Below are positions 52,748-62,798 of a stretch of 64,000 nucleotides of DNA, piece by piece. This stretch comes from Fibrobacteria bacterium (GTDB lineage Bacteria; Fibrobacterota; Fibrobacteria; UBA11236). The DNA lies in assembly GCA_025360005.1 (NCBI GenBank), contig JANYDA010000007.1:1-64000 (forward strand), given 5' to 3'. The notes beneath the pieces were generated by a model. That model was not told the DNA's origin and searched no databases. It saw nothing but the letters and a program-made list of their open reading frames with translations. Positions within the stretch are counted from its first letter, which is position 1; each line of letters starts with the position of its first letter. A program made the position numbers and the translations under genes.

Positions 52748-54319
52748 ATGAGACACACGCCCGCACGCCGCAATAACCGCTTAACCCCCGACCACGGAGC
52801 TGCCAGGCCCCGCCAATCCGCTTCGCCCGGTTGCTTGATCCTCTGCGCCTTCCTGTGCGCGCTGGCCTACGCGCATTCCCGCGCGGAGCCGCAAGCCATC
52901 TCCGGATTCCGGTACTGGGACGTGGCGGAAACCGCCCAGACGCCCATGTTCCTTTCGGCCACCGGACTTTACGCGGACATCAAGACCGGCAAGATGATCG
53001 CGGATGCGCATCCCTTCGAAGTGAATTCCCCGTTGTGGAGCGACGGCGCGCATAAGCAACGCTGGGTGCTGCTCAAGCCGGGCCGCTCCATCGCCTTTGC
53101 GGAGAAAGACGACTATTGGGGCTATCCCGATAGCACCGTGTTCGTAAAGCAGTTCGCCATCGACACCGTGGCGGGCGATACCGCCTCGCGCCGGTTGTGG
53201 GAGACGCGACTGCTCATCAACAAGCGGGAGGTGATCGATTCCGCCACCATGGCCAGGATGGATCGTTGGTACGGATTCAGTTATAAATGGAACGCGGCCC
53301 GCACGGACGCGAAATGGGTGGGAAAGTACGACCTCGACGATACCATCCGCACGTATCCGCAAGGCAAGAGCAAGCCCGCCGTGCTGAAAAAGTGGACCTT
53401 TCCCGCCGACGAATGCGGGCGCTGCCATCTGAGCGAGCAACTCGACACCGTCCATTCCCGCTCCGTGCTGGGATTCTTCACCGCGCAATTGAACCGGCCC
53501 GCCGCCAGCAATCCCAACTTGAACCAGTTGGATGATTTGTTCGCCAAGGGCGTTCTTAAAGGCGCCAAGCCCCCGAACTGGAACCGTTCCCCGCGTTGGA
53601 GACCCATCGAGGACAGCACCGCCACCATCAATGTGCGGGCACGCTCCTACATCGCCGCCAATTGCTCCGGATGCCACGGTCGCCGCGGCAACGCCAATTT
53701 CGCCGCCGAACAATGCTCCCTGCTTTACGATTACCAGGCCATGGACGATTCGCTTTTCGAATTCCGCCATCACGGTACGGCCGATTTCTTCGGCATGAGC
53801 GACAGCCTGCCGCGCTTCTACCCGGTCTCCGACAAAGGCAACAATCCCCGCGGTCTGGACAACCTGGAAATATGGCCGGAGCTGGTGGTGCCGGGCTACC
53901 CGCAGAAATCGGCCGTGCTGGCGCGGCAGCGGGCCCGCAACACCGCACCGGACCAATACGGCGGCATCCGCGATCAGATGCCGCCCTATGGATCCTATGA
54001 AGTCAATGAACCGGCCATCGCGCTGCTGACGAAATGGATCCTGGAGATGCCGCGCATCCCGCCGCAAGACTGGCAGGGGACAGCCCTTATGGCAGGCCGC
54101 GCGCATACGGGCGCCGGACCCCTGCTCAAAGGCGATCGTATCCTGGTGGTTCCGGAAGGAACCCCGGCCGGAACCGGCATTTCGATGATCGGGATCGATG
54201 GGCGGGTGATATTATTGCGGCCGCTGGGAGGCGATGTATATGCCGTTCCTGAGAATGCGCCGCGCGGGATTTACATCGTCCGCATCGGGAACCGGGGTTT
54301 TAAGCGCGCTCTTCCTTAA
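52748..54319 (+). CDS. Secreted diheme c-type cytochrome, SO2930/HNE_0200-like
   Basis: 523 residues. A signal peptide (hydrophobic stretch about 28-42, cleavage near SRA). Two heme c motifs: CGRCH near residue 223 and CSGCH near 306. The pattern GFRYWDVAETAQTP, PFEVNSPLWSDGA, KQRW and later PGYPQKSAVLAR, DQMPPYGSYEVNE matches the SO2930-type family as I know it. The C-terminal 60 residues (GISMIGIDGRVILL, then APRGIYIVRIG) are the module shared with three other secreted proteins in the window. A candidate electron acceptor for the dehydrogenase-like proteins, by inference only. Confidence 0.78.
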   Translation: MRHTPARRNNRLTPDHGAARPRQSASPGCLILCAFLCALAYAHSRAEPQAISGFRYWDVAETAQTPMFLSATGLYADIKTGKMIADAHPFEVNSPLWSDGAHKQRWVLLKPGRSIAFAEKDDYWGYPDSTVFVKQFAIDTVAGDTASRRLWETRLLINKREVIDSATMARMDRWYGFSYKWNAARTDAKWVGKYDLDDTIRTYPQGKSKPAVLKKWTFPADECGRCHLSEQLDTVHSRSVLGFFTAQLNRPAASNPNLNQLDDLFAKGVLKGAKPPNWNRSPRWRPIEDSTATINVRARSYIAANCSGCHGRRGNANFAAEQCSLLYDYQAMDDSLFEFRHHGTADFFGMSDSLPRFYPVSDKGNNPRGLDNLEIWPELVVPGYPQKSAVLARQRARNTAPDQYGGIRDQMPPYGSYEVNEPAIALLTKWILEMPRIPPQDWQGTALMAGRAHTGAGPLLKGDRILVVPEGTPAGTGISMIGIDGRVILLRPLGGDVYAVPENAPRGIYIVRIGNRGFKRALP

Positions 54320-54357
54320 ATGGGTGTTGGAAAAGTCCCGCTGAGTCGGCCGCGGTT

Positions 54358-54399
54358 CCGCTTTCGCAGGCAGCCGCCGCTAATACCGCTTTCGCAGGC
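54358..54399. repeat. 14-bp direct repeat at the 3' end of the helicase gene
   Basis: CCGCTTTCGCAGGC occurs at 54358-54371 and again at 54386-54399. The second copy lies across the last codons of the helicase gene, so the end of the gene seems to have been duplicated on a small scale. No function is evident. Confidence 0.6.
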
Positions 54400-57300
54400 T
54401 AACCGTCCGGATACCCTTCTCGAACCCCGCGTCCAGCATATCCTCCAGGTAGGGGCTGCCCGCAACGGATTCCCCGTTGACGGTTTCCGTCTCCAGAACC
54501 TTGACGGGCAGGAAGGCCCTGTCCACCAGGCCGCGCAGGGCCCCCAGGTAACCGGCAAGGTACGGGTGGCGCGGGGGCACGCGGATGAGGAGATCCCGGC
54601 CCAGGCGGCGGGAAACCAGGGCCAAATCCGCGCCATGGAAAACCAGGTGCGTAGACGCCAGGCGCGGCGGAAGAGCGTAGGGAAGACCCGCCAATCCCAA
54701 CGCGCAGGGAGAAGCCGGATCCGTGGCCGACATCCAATATACGGCGTCTCCGGGAAGACCCGCCTGGAGGGACCTAAAAGCCTGGGGAGACAGGAATTGC
54801 AGTCCCGGGATGCCGGCGAAGAAATGCCCGGAGAGTACTTCGCCGGAGAGTTCCAGCAACCGTAAGGACCGGAAGACCGCGCCCCATTGCAGTGCCGGCA
54901 TCTCATGGACCAGCAACTCCCGGAACAGCAGCCCGTAACGCCGCAGCAGTTGGCGGACACGGTCTTTCGCCAATTCTTCCGCCTCCAGGGCGTCTTCGTC
55001 GGCGGGTTGCCGATCCAAGGCCAGCCAGGCGCCCGCCAGCGGCCGGGAGGCCTTCCAACGTTGGAAGCGCTTGCGCGGCCCGGATCCGGCGCTCTCCCTT
55101 TCGCCCGGAGAAGCCGCAGGCTGGAATCCCGTCTCGATGCCCTTCCGCAAGGCCGCGTAGGTATCGTTGCTGATACGTCCCCGCCATGCCAGGTCCCACA
55201 GGGCGTTTCCGATGCGGTCCGAAGCCAGCGGGCAGCGCATGGAGAGGGTCTGGAAATCCAAGCGGCCGGGAGCCGCATCCGTCAGCAGGGCGAGCACTTG
55301 CCTTTGGTCCGGGGAAAGCGGGGCGTCCCCATCCGGGTGGGGAGGGAAAAGCTCCAGGTCTTCCGGAAAGGCGAAGGCGGTCTTTTCCTTCCCCGCGCCG
55401 AACCAGAGCAGGCCGCTGTCGCGGAAAAGCTCATCCAGCCGCGAAGGCAGATAGGGCATGGCGCGCGCCGGCAGGATATCGGTTTCCCAGGCAGAGGCCT
55501 GGGCCGGGTAGCCGAAAAGTTTTTCCAACGCATTTTGCAGGCCCTCCACGTCAACGGCCGGGCCCGTGAGCCCTTGCCAGGCGGCCAGGAAAAGGGGCAG
55601 CTTTTCCGCGGGCAAGGTCCGGAAATCCGGCCGCGCGCGTCGCCGCATCAAACGCAGCAGGATCTCCAGGTTGGCCGCATCGCAGATTTCCATCTCCGCC
55701 GCATCCGTCCGGTCCCCCGCTTCCGCGGGCGCTTCGCTCAATGCTCCGAGTACCGCTTGATCCCCTTCGCACAATTCCCTGATGGCTTCCTCCGCCTCCG
55801 GGAAAGCCGCTCCGAACAGGCGCCTGGGTAACTCCAAAGTTACGGGCCCGTACCCTCTCAACCATTGCGAGAGGATCCGCGCCAGGCTGGGACCCGTGGA
55901 TGGCGATGTTTCCCCGGCCGCATTCCCGTCCCCCTCCCCATCTTTTTCGCGTCCCGCTCCCATCCTATCCAGGTTGGCGAGCGCTGCCGGCGGCGCGGGA
56001 ATGTCCGGATCCGGTTCGGTGCCCGTTCTTCCCAGCGCGGCAAAGAGGCGCACGTCCTCCGGGCGGTACCCCAATGCCGCCAATACCCGCGGCAAAGTCT
56101 CCACCGCGGCCACCGCGGCCAGGTCCGATCCGGGCAGGCTTACGCCCAGCAAGCGACCGGCCAAATGCCGGAAATGATCGGCGCGCGCTTCGCCATCGGG
56201 AGGCGTTCCGCAGGCCGGCAATAACGCCTGCCATTCCGGCCAGGGGATCAGCAAACGTTCCTTGGCCCACTCCACCAGTTCGCCCGCGTCCTGCGGGGCA
56301 TAGCCGGGCTCCAGGCGCTGGGTCTTGGCTTGGAAATCCCGGATCACCTCGCGCGGGATGCGCGGCCGCAGCGGCGCGGAGAAGGCTATCTCGCGCAGCA
56401 GGTCCTCGCGTCCAGGAATTCCGCCTACCACGGGTTTGTCCTGCGCGTACATGAAATTGTTGGTCTGCTTCCAGATCACTCCGCCCGCGAACGGGGACGG
56501 GGAGGGGCTGCGCGCTTCGGTAACCCGGATGGTACCTGCCTGCACCTCTTCCAGCATGGCCTTGAGGGAAGGCAGATCGAATTCATCGCGCAGGCATTCG
56601 CGCCAGGTTTCCAGCACGATGGGGAAATCGGCGAAGCCGGACACGGCCTGCAACAGGCTTTGCGAACGCAGGCGATTGAGCCAGAGCGGCGTGCGCGAGC
56701 GCGTGGTGGATTTGGGCAGCAGCAGGGCGCGCGCCGCGTTCTCCCGGAAATGGGCGGCGAAGTAGCCGGTGCGCTCCAGGCGCTTGCGCAGCATGGCTTC
56801 CAGGTTTTCCCCATGCACAAGATCCAGCAGGCTTCCGGCCGCTTCGCCCGGAGGCAGATGGATCAGGAGGCAATCGTCCCCGGTGACGATTTCCAGGCGC
56901 GCTCCCATGCGCTCTTCGTAGGCGGCGGCCATGGCGTATGCCCAGGGGCGCATCAGCTTTCCGCCCCACACGGCATGCAGGATTATCAGGCGCATTGCGT
57001 CCTGGTTTCCGCCGCCCGAGTCGGTACCGCCCGCGCCGGGCGCGATGCCGGCATCCTCGATGAGGAGATGATGGCGATGCGGCAAAGGGGAACGGGTAGC
57101 CTCCCGTTGCTTGCGCAGGAATCCGATCAAGGCGTCCGCGCCCGCGGGATCCAGGCCTCTTGTGCGAACCAGACCTTCCCTCCAGGCGGGATCGTCCAGG
57201 CGCGCATCCGCCGCTTCCAGGAACTCCCCCAGCCGCAGCGAGAAATGGAAACCGCGATCGCGCTCGTCCGCCCGCCAGAAGGGCGCCATTTGCGCGCTGC

Positions 57301-59086
57301 GATCGGCGTGCACCGCCTCCACCTCATTGGCGGTGATACGGACGATGCGCCAGCTCTGGCCGCCCAGGGCGAAGATCTCGCCTTCCCGCCGCTCCCATAC
57401 GAACTCCTCATCCAGTTCGCCGATCTTGGCGCGCGTGTCCGCATGGCGCAAGGTATACAGGCCGCGATCGGGGATGGTCCCGCCGGAAAGGCCCAATAGC
57501 AGCACCGCGCCCTTGCCCGCCGTGATGCGCCCGTCCACGGCGTCCACGGAGAGACGCGCCTTAAGCTCGCGGATGCGCGCATCCTCGAATCGGCCGGCCA
57601 GCATCTCCAGCACCAGATTGAATTGGCTGCGCGGCAGGTTGCGGTACGGATGGCTGGTGCGGATGAACGCGTATAACCGATCGACGGTCCAATCGCCGGA
57701 AGCGGCCATGCCCAGCAGGATCTGCGCGAGCAGGTCGAGCGGGCCTTCCACCACCCTGGTCGCTTCCAGATCCGCGGTGAGCACGCATTCCACCGCCACC
57801 GCGGCGTCCAATAGGTCCCGGCCATGGGATGCGAACAAGAGGCCGCGGCTTACCTGCCCCACGCCATGGCCGGCGCGCCCCAGCTTCTGCAGGGCGGAGG
57901 CTATCGAGAAAGGCGTTTGCAACAGGATCACCTGATCCAAGGCGCCCACGTCGATGCCCAGCTCCAGGGAGTTGGTGGCGACGATGGCCGGCAAGGCGCC
58001 TTCCTTCATGCGCGCCTCCACCACGTTGCGTATTTCCCGCGACAAAGAACCGTGGTGGGCGTAGGCGAGCGGAAGATCCTCGCCCTCGTTGAGGAGGCGG
58101 GCCATGCGCTCGGAGAGGCGGCGGTTGTTGGTGAAGATGAGGGTGGAGCGGGCCGCCTTGACGCACTCCTTGATCTCCGCGGCCAGCACGGTCCAGATAT
58201 CCGGTTTCTCCCCGTCCGGTCCCGGCTCCGCCCCCAAGCGGTCTTCCGGCGCGCGCGCGGAGGCCGCCGCCGGATCGGCTCCGGTGGTGGGGTAACGTAC
58301 GTGTAACTCATAGGCCTTGGCCGAGCGGGAGACGATGGTTTCCACCTTGCGGGGTACGTATCCCGTTTCCCCCAGCGTATAGCCGCCCACCAAGGCCGCC
58401 ACGGCTTCCGGTGGCCGGATGGTGGCCGAGAGCGCGATGCGCTGGAACTCCCCCGCCAACGGAACCAGCCTGTCCACGGCCGTGATGAGATGCGTGCCGC
58501 GCTTGGTCCCCGCCACCGCGTGGATCTCGTCCAGGATCACAACTTGCAATGCGGACAGGGAATCCCTGCCCGCCTGGGAAAGCAGCATCAGATTGAGGCT
58601 TTCCGGGGTGGTGATAAGGATCTCGGGAGGATGGCGGAGCATGCGCCGACGCTCGCCCGCGGGCGTATCCCCGCTGCGCACCAGCGCGCGGATGTCCGGG
58701 AAGACCGCCGCTCCGCCTGCGCGGGCGCCCGCTTCCGCGCCCTTATCTTGATCGCCGCCGCCCTCCGTGAACCGTTCCGGAAAAAACCCGCGGATGCCTT
58801 CCAACGGCGCCAGCAGGTTCCGCCGGATGTCGTTGTTGAGCGCTTTGAGAGGGGAAACATACAGGATACGGGTGGCCCCGGGCGCCCAGGATCCGGTGGC
58901 GAAGCGATCCAAGGCCCAGAGGAAGGCGGTGAGTGTCTTGCCGCTGCCCGTGGGCGCGGTGAGCAGCACATGCGCGCCGGCGGCGATGCGCGGCCAAGCC
59001 CGGTTTTGGATATCGGTGGGGACGCCCACCTTCGCGCGGAACCAGGATTGGATAAGGGGGTGGAACAGGCTCAGAGGTTCAGGCAT
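54380..59086 (-). CDS. lhr: Lhr-type superfamily 2 DEAD/DEAH helicase, 1568 aa
   Basis: Large 3'-5' DNA/DNA-RNA helicase of the Lhr group. Motif I TAPTGSGKT near residue 43, Ia YVSPLKAL, TPESLN, motif II VILDEIHA (DEIH) near 187, motif III ALSATIRPP, motif V TNSLELGIDVGALDQV and motif VI QKLGRAGHGVG near 410. The conserved Lhr-core domain and winged helix follow to about residue 870. The large C-terminal half (about 870-1568) is the Lhr-CTD type, with a low-complexity insert near 1090 and 1330. Length is near E. coli Lhr (1538). Two CDSs follow upstream on the other strand. Probably acts in DNA repair. Confidence 0.92.
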   Translation of the reverse strand: MPEPLSLFHPLIQSWFRAKVGVPTDIQNRAWPRIAAGAHVLLTAPTGSGKTLTAFLWALDRFATGSWAPGATRILYVSPLKALNNDIRRNLLAPLEGIRGFFPERFTEGGGDQDKGAEAGARAGGAAVFPDIRALVRSGDTPAGERRRMLRHPPEILITTPESLNLMLLSQAGRDSLSALQVVILDEIHAVAGTKRGTHLITAVDRLVPLAGEFQRIALSATIRPPEAVAALVGGYTLGETGYVPRKVETIVSRSAKAYELHVRYPTTGADPAAASARAPEDRLGAEPGPDGEKPDIWTVLAAEIKECVKAARSTLIFTNNRRLSERMARLLNEGEDLPLAYAHHGSLSREIRNVVEARMKEGALPAIVATNSLELGIDVGALDQVILLQTPFSIASALQKLGRAGHGVGQVSRGLLFASHGRDLLDAAVAVECVLTADLEATRVVEGPLDLLAQILLGMAASGDWTVDRLYAFIRTSHPYRNLPRSQFNLVLEMLAGRFEDARIRELKARLSVDAVDGRITAGKGAVLLLGLSGGTIPDRGLYTLRHADTRAKIGELDEEFVWERREGEIFALGGQSWRIVRITANEVEAVHADRSAQMAPFWRADERDRGFHFSLRLGEFLEAADARLDDPAWREGLVRTRGLDPAGADALIGFLRKQREATRSPLPHRHHLLIEDAGIAPGAGGTDSGGGNQDAMRLIILHAVWGGKLMRPWAYAMAAAYEERMGARLEIVTGDDCLLIHLPPGEAAGSLLDLVHGENLEAMLRKRLERTGYFAAHFRENAARALLLPKSTTRSRTPLWLNRLRSQSLLQAVSGFADFPIVLETWRECLRDEFDLPSLKAMLEEVQAGTIRVTEARSPSPSPFAGGVIWKQTNNFMYAQDKPVVGGIPGREDLLREIAFSAPLRPRIPREVIRDFQAKTQRLEPGYAPQDAGELVEWAKERLLIPWPEWQALLPACGTPPDGEARADHFRHLAGRLLGVSLPGSDLAAVAAVETLPRVLAALGYRPEDVRLFAALGRTGTEPDPDIPAPPAALANLDRMGAGREKDGEGDGNAAGETSPSTGPSLARILSQWLRGYGPVTLELPRRLFGAAFPEAEEAIRELCEGDQAVLGALSEAPAEAGDRTDAAEMEICDAANLEILLRLMRRRARPDFRTLPAEKLPLFLAAWQGLTGPAVDVEGLQNALEKLFGYPAQASAWETDILPARAMPYLPSRLDELFRDSGLLWFGAGKEKTAFAFPEDLELFPPHPDGDAPLSPDQRQVLALLTDAAPGRLDFQTLSMRCPLASDRIGNALWDLAWRGRISNDTYAALRKGIETGFQPAASPGERESAGSGPRKRFQRWKASRPLAGAWLALDRQPADEDALEAEELAKDRVRQLLRRYGLLFRELLVHEMPALQWGAVFRSLRLLELSGEVLSGHFFAGIPGLQFLSPQAFRSLQAGLPGDAVYWMSATDPASPCALGLAGLPYALPPRLASTHLVFHGADLALVSRRLGRDLLIRVPPRHPYLAGYLGALRGLVDRAFLPVKVLETETVNGESVAGSPYLEDMLDAGFEKGIRTVSLRKRY

Positions 59087-59214
59087 TGCGCATACTCGGG
59101 ATCCGTCGCAGGGGAAAATAGCTTTTCCGACTTACGCGCGCCAGGTAACCGGCAGGTTTCGCCCGTGGCCCCCATCACTTCCACGCTCCCCGCTTAGTTG
59201 TTAAATTCCCTCCC

Positions 59215-59490
59215 ATGCAAGACGATTGGGTCGCCTGCCCCCATTGCGGGGAAAGCATCAAACGCAACGCCAGGGCCTGCAAACATTGCGGCTCGGACGA
59301 ACGCACCGGTTGGTCCCGGGACACCTACCTGGACGGCCTCGACTTGCCGGAACCGGAGGATTACCAGGACGGTTTGGCGTCGGAAGGCTTCCGCAAACCG
59401 CCCAAGGCGCCGGGCAAATCCATCCTGGCCGTGGTATCCGCCCTCCTGATCTTGCTGTTCGCGCTATGGCTGCTGCGGGGTCTTTTTTAA
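59215..59490 (+). CDS. Zinc-ribbon membrane protein, 91 aa
   Basis: An N-terminal zinc ribbon with CPHC and CKHC (C-x2-C twice, residues 8-11 and 22-25), an acidic linker and one C-terminal membrane segment (about 69-89), so it is tail-anchored with the ribbon in the cytoplasm. Function unknown. Starts 129 bp from the divergent helicase gene and precedes the DUF3592-like gene by 38 bp, so these two probably form an operon. Confidence 0.7.
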   Translation: MQDDWVACPHCGESIKRNARACKHCGSDERTGWSRDTYLDGLDLPEPEDYQDGLASEGFRKPPKAPGKSILAVVSALLILLFALWLLRGLF

Positions 59491-59527
59491 ACCGAACCAG
59501 GGCGGCCTTTCCGCTCCCGAGGATTGC

Positions 59528-60235
59528 ATGGGACGATTGAAAGCGATCGGTCTGATCTTTTTTTTCCTCGGCCTCGCCCTACTGCTGGGCATGGGCGCTA
59601 CCTTCGCGCATACGCGCGCCTTCCTCCGGAATTCCATCCTGGCGGAAGGCAGGATTGTCGGCTTCGCCCTCCCATCGGCGCAAGACGCGGACGGCCGCGC
59701 CGTCACGGGCCGTTTCGCCATCATCCGATTCCTGGATACGGAAGAAAGGACCGTCGAAGTGGCCGCGTCCACTTCTGTTTCCGGAGAGGGAATGCCGGGC
59801 GATTTTGTGAGTATGCGCTACTTGCCGGAGAAGCCTTCCGGAGCCAAGCCGGATTCCTTCGGGGAGATCTGGGCGGAAACCCTGGTGCTGGCGGGGATGG
59901 GCGCGCTATTTTCGGGCCTGGGCGGATTGTTAACCTGGTTCGCATTCCGCGAACGTTTCCAGGAGAAACGCGCCCGCGCCTATTCGCTGGAGATCGAGGC
60001 GCGCGTTACGGAGGTGGTGCGGAACGCCTCCTTGAGCGCCAACGGACTCTCGCCTTACCGGATCATAGCGCAATGGCTCAATCCGGAGACGAATGAATTG
60101 CATCGCTTCCAGAGCAAGGATATTTGGTTCGACCCCGCCGGATTCGTAGGCGAGAATATCCTCATCAAGGCGGACGCCCGCAACCTCAAGAAATATTGGA
60201 TGGACGTTTCTTTCCTGCCCAAGGTCGCGGCCTGA
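59528..60235 (+). CDS. DUF3592-like membrane protein, 235 aa
   Basis: Two membrane segments (about 7-26 and 116-136). The periplasmic domain between them (about 30-110) has EGRIVGF and GDFVSMRYLPEKP, the DUF3592 pattern. A second soluble domain of the same kind follows (about 150-225) with EARVTEVVRN and VGENILIKADARN, possibly a repeat of the first fold. Function unknown. Confidence 0.72.
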   Translation: MGRLKAIGLIFFFLGLALLLGMGATFAHTRAFLRNSILAEGRIVGFALPSAQDADGRAVTGRFAIIRFLDTEERTVEVAASTSVSGEGMPGDFVSMRYLPEKPSGAKPDSFGEIWAETLVLAGMGALFSGLGGLLTWFAFRERFQEKRARAYSLEIEARVTEVVRNASLSANGLSPYRIIAQWLNPETNELHRFQSKDIWFDPAGFVGENILIKADARNLKKYWMDVSFLPKVAA

Positions 60236-60255
60236 GCCGCGCATAAAGCCGCGCT

Positions 60256-60759
60256 TCAGCGGGAGGCCGGTGCGGTATCGGCCCGGAACCCGGCTCCTGC
60301 CCCTGCGCCCGCGGGGGGCGACACCGCCGCCCGGGGAAGCCGCTGACCGTAGGTGGCGAATTGTCCGAAAGCCACTTCCAGCGGATCACTGCATTCCCCG
60401 CCCAGGCAGAACTCGTAGGTGCCCGGCGCCAAGTTCACGCGATAGCTCCCTTGCCCATCCAAATCGCCCTTCACTTTTTCGTCCGTCCCCACATTGCGGA
60501 TCAGGTAGGGGCTTTGCATCGGGGATTCAATCACGCGGCCGTTCTGCTTCTTACAGGTGTCCTTTTCCGCCTGTGTGACCAAAGGCCCGCAATTGATCAG
60601 GATGGGCGGCGGACCATAGATGGTGAAAGTCCCGGAGAGGCCCTGCTGGGGCTTCTTCATGCCGCCCCCTCCGCCGCAGGCTATCAGGAAAGCCGCGCAG
60701 AAAAGGGAAGCGGACGGTATCGGCGCGGAAAAACGGGGTGGCGCAATAGGCATCGCCAA
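60256..60759 (-). CDS. Small lipoprotein, 167 aa
   Basis: A lipoprotein signal with the lipobox FLIAC (Cys near 28) followed by a run of five Gly. The mature domain has four or more Cys, a GTYEFCLGGE strand pattern like a transthyretin-type or SdrD-like beta domain, and an Ala/Pro/Gly-rich tail. Not recognised. It is 19 bp downstream of the gene at 60779-62572, so the two are probably an operon. ATG 60753 is an equally plausible start. Confidence 0.6.
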   Translation of the reverse strand: MAMPIAPPRFSAPIPSASLFCAAFLIACGGGGGMKKPQQGLSGTFTIYGPPPILINCGPLVTQAEKDTCKKQNGRVIESPMQSPYLIRNVGTDEKVKGDLDGQGSYRVNLAPGTYEFCLGGECSDPLEVAFGQFATYGQRLPRAAVSPPAGAGAGAGFRADTAPASR

Positions 60760-60778
60760 AATATAACCTATGCCTGGA

Positions 60779-62572
60779 TCAACGGCCTTGCAGGGGAAAC
60801 AGGAAGGGTACGGTGATGAACTTGGGGCGCGATTCTGGGAAGGCGCGCAGCCGCCAATCCAACACCTTGCGCAGCAGCTCCTGGTCGAATGCTTCTACTC
60901 CCGTGGTGCTGCTTATGATCGATCCTTCCAACACCCGTCCGCCCGGATCGACGGTCAAGCCGATCACCACTTCGCCGGAAAGTCCGGGGAAACCCAGCGC
61001 GTAGCGGTTGTACATCGCCTGCAGATTGTCCGCATCGATATTGGCGGCGGCCTGCACGGAAGCGCGCAGGATGATTTCCCCAAGATTGGAAACCTTGGGC
61101 TTGGCCCTGGCATAGGATGGGATCTCGCCGCCATCCTCCGAAGCGGCGGGGGCCGGGGCCGGCGCCACGGCGGCGGTTTTCCGGGCCTTGGCCTGCGCGG
61201 CCGCGCGGCTTTGGACCGCGGCATTCGGCTTGGACGCAACGGGTCGCGCCGCTGCGGGTCCGGCCGCGGGCTTTACCGGCGAGGTTTTGGCCAACACCGG
61301 GATCGCTGCGGGTGGGGAAGGCGTGGAAGCGGCGGAAGGGGCGGCAAGAACAGGCACAGTAACCGTGGGGTTACGTACGGGATCGGCCGGCGTTGCGGAT
61401 ACCGGACTGACGGTCACCGCGGGGGCCGCGGGCGCGGACTCCGGGGGAGGATTCAAGCGTTGCTGCACGGACATTTTGGGCCGCAGGAAGGGAACGCGGG
61501 TTTCCAGCCCGTCGAAAAGGCCGGCTTGCGTGGCCGCGAATAAACCCAGTCCCAGCACACCGATGGCGATGATTACCACCGCGGCGATGGCGAAATGCAG
61601 GGCGGTGCGTTCCTGCGGGTCATCCCCCATGTTTTGCGGCGCGGCTGCATCTAGGTCTTCCGCCACTTTGCGCAACTGCGCCACCTTGCGGGTGAGCGCC
61701 TGTTCCCGCGTCATGGGCGCCGGGATCTGATCCATTTGGATTTCCCCGGAGGGATAAGGCTGATCGCTTTTCGTGCTTTGGACCTTGGCTTCTTCCTCCT
61801 CCTTGGCCAGCCGCGCGGCCGTCTGCAAATGGGAAACGTGTTGCGCCGTGGCCTGCTGGGCGGCCTGTCGCGCCAAAGCCTGCTCGCGGACGGTGGGTTG
61901 CGCGGGGGCTTCCAGGGTAAGGAATTGCTCCGCGGACACGCAAATGGTGGCCATGGGATCGGGGGGCGCCGCCGGAGGCTCGCCCTTGGCATCCGCTATG
62001 AAGGTGCCGTTGGGAGATTGCGAGAGGGTGGCTTCCCCTCCCGTGATGATGGTTTTCTGCATTTCCGCCAGGCGGTAGAGGCTGGGAGAGTGATCCTTAT
62101 GGATGCGCACGCGGGCGGAAGGCCCGGTCAGATCGGCATCGGCCTTGAGCAGGCGCGCGCGCGCGTTGGCCATCCATTGCTCCAAGCGTTCGCGCTGGGA
62201 GCTTTCTTCCCTTTCGGCTTCCAGCTTGGCCAGCTTCTCCGCTTCCGCTTCCGCATCCATCTTGGCGCGGATGCGGGAGAAATCATCGGCCAGCGGATCC
62301 AGGCCGGGCGCCGCCATCTCCAGGGTGGCCGGATTGTCCGGCTTGCCTTCCGCATCTTCGCGAGCGGGTTCGGCGGGAAACGTTCCCGGTTGGACGTCAT
62401 ATTCCTCGGCCAAGGCCTCCGATTCCTCGCGGGGGAGGATCTCCGATCGGGCGCCTGGTGCGACCTCCGCTTCCGGAGGATGGGGAGGGAATTCCGGATC
62501 GATGAAACCCAACGGCACGGGATTGGAAAGGTTGTTCCAATCCAGTTCTTCTTGGGGGGATTTATCGATCAT
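60779..62572 (-). CDS. AgmX/PglI- or TonB-like protein with internal membrane segment, 597 aa
   Basis: The N-terminal half is cytoplasmic and acidic, with coiled coils (about 100-145 and 215-325) and a forkhead-associated-like stretch (DADLTGPSARVRIHKDHS near 150, like an FHA beta core). One membrane segment lies at about 330-352. Then a long Pro/Ala/Lys-rich spacer (about 365-490), like TonB, crosses the periplasm. The last 95 residues hold the AgmX/PglI or TonB C-terminal fold (GEVVIGLTVDPGGRVLEGSIISSTTG in pieces, LLRKVLDWRLRAFP). Probably links an inner-membrane or cytoplasmic signal to the outer membrane or a gliding-type machine. I start at ATG 62572. Confidence 0.78.
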   Translation of the reverse strand: MIDKSPQEELDWNNLSNPVPLGFIDPEFPPHPPEAEVAPGARSEILPREESEALAEEYDVQPGTFPAEPAREDAEGKPDNPATLEMAAPGLDPLADDFSRIRAKMDAEAEAEKLAKLEAEREESSQRERLEQWMANARARLLKADADLTGPSARVRIHKDHSPSLYRLAEMQKTIITGGEATLSQSPNGTFIADAKGEPPAAPPDPMATICVSAEQFLTLEAPAQPTVREQALARQAAQQATAQHVSHLQTAARLAKEEEEAKVQSTKSDQPYPSGEIQMDQIPAPMTREQALTRKVAQLRKVAEDLDAAAPQNMGDDPQERTALHFAIAAVVIIAIGVLGLGLFAATQAGLFDGLETRVPFLRPKMSVQQRLNPPPESAPAAPAVTVSPVSATPADPVRNPTVTVPVLAAPSAASTPSPPAAIPVLAKTSPVKPAAGPAAARPVASKPNAAVQSRAAAQAKARKTAAVAPAPAPAASEDGGEIPSYARAKPKVSNLGEIILRASVQAAANIDADNLQAMYNRYALGFPGLSGEVVIGLTVDPGGRVLEGSIISSTTGVEAFDQELLRKVLDWRLRAFPESRPKFITVPFLFPLQGR

Positions 62573-62798
62573 AGGCGATCCGCTTTTCAACCTAACCGGG
62601 CAGTTAGAAGGCAGTACCCCACAAGGTATTAATCCAGGCAGGGAGCCGCAATATCGCTTCCTGGAATTTAAAACTTCAGAGATTTTGCACAGTCTCGCAT
62701 GCTCTTTGTATGAGTGCAGTTATTTTCCGCCCTTTGAACTCACGCTCTAAAAACTGAATCGGCATAAGCAGGGTGATGGCTATTTAAACGGAAGAAAT
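62573..62798. other. Intergenic region between divergent genes
   Basis: About 226 bp with no gene, AT-richer than the surroundings. It must contain the promoter of the AgmX-like gene and upstream elements of the toxin-antitoxin pair. Confidence 0.5.
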
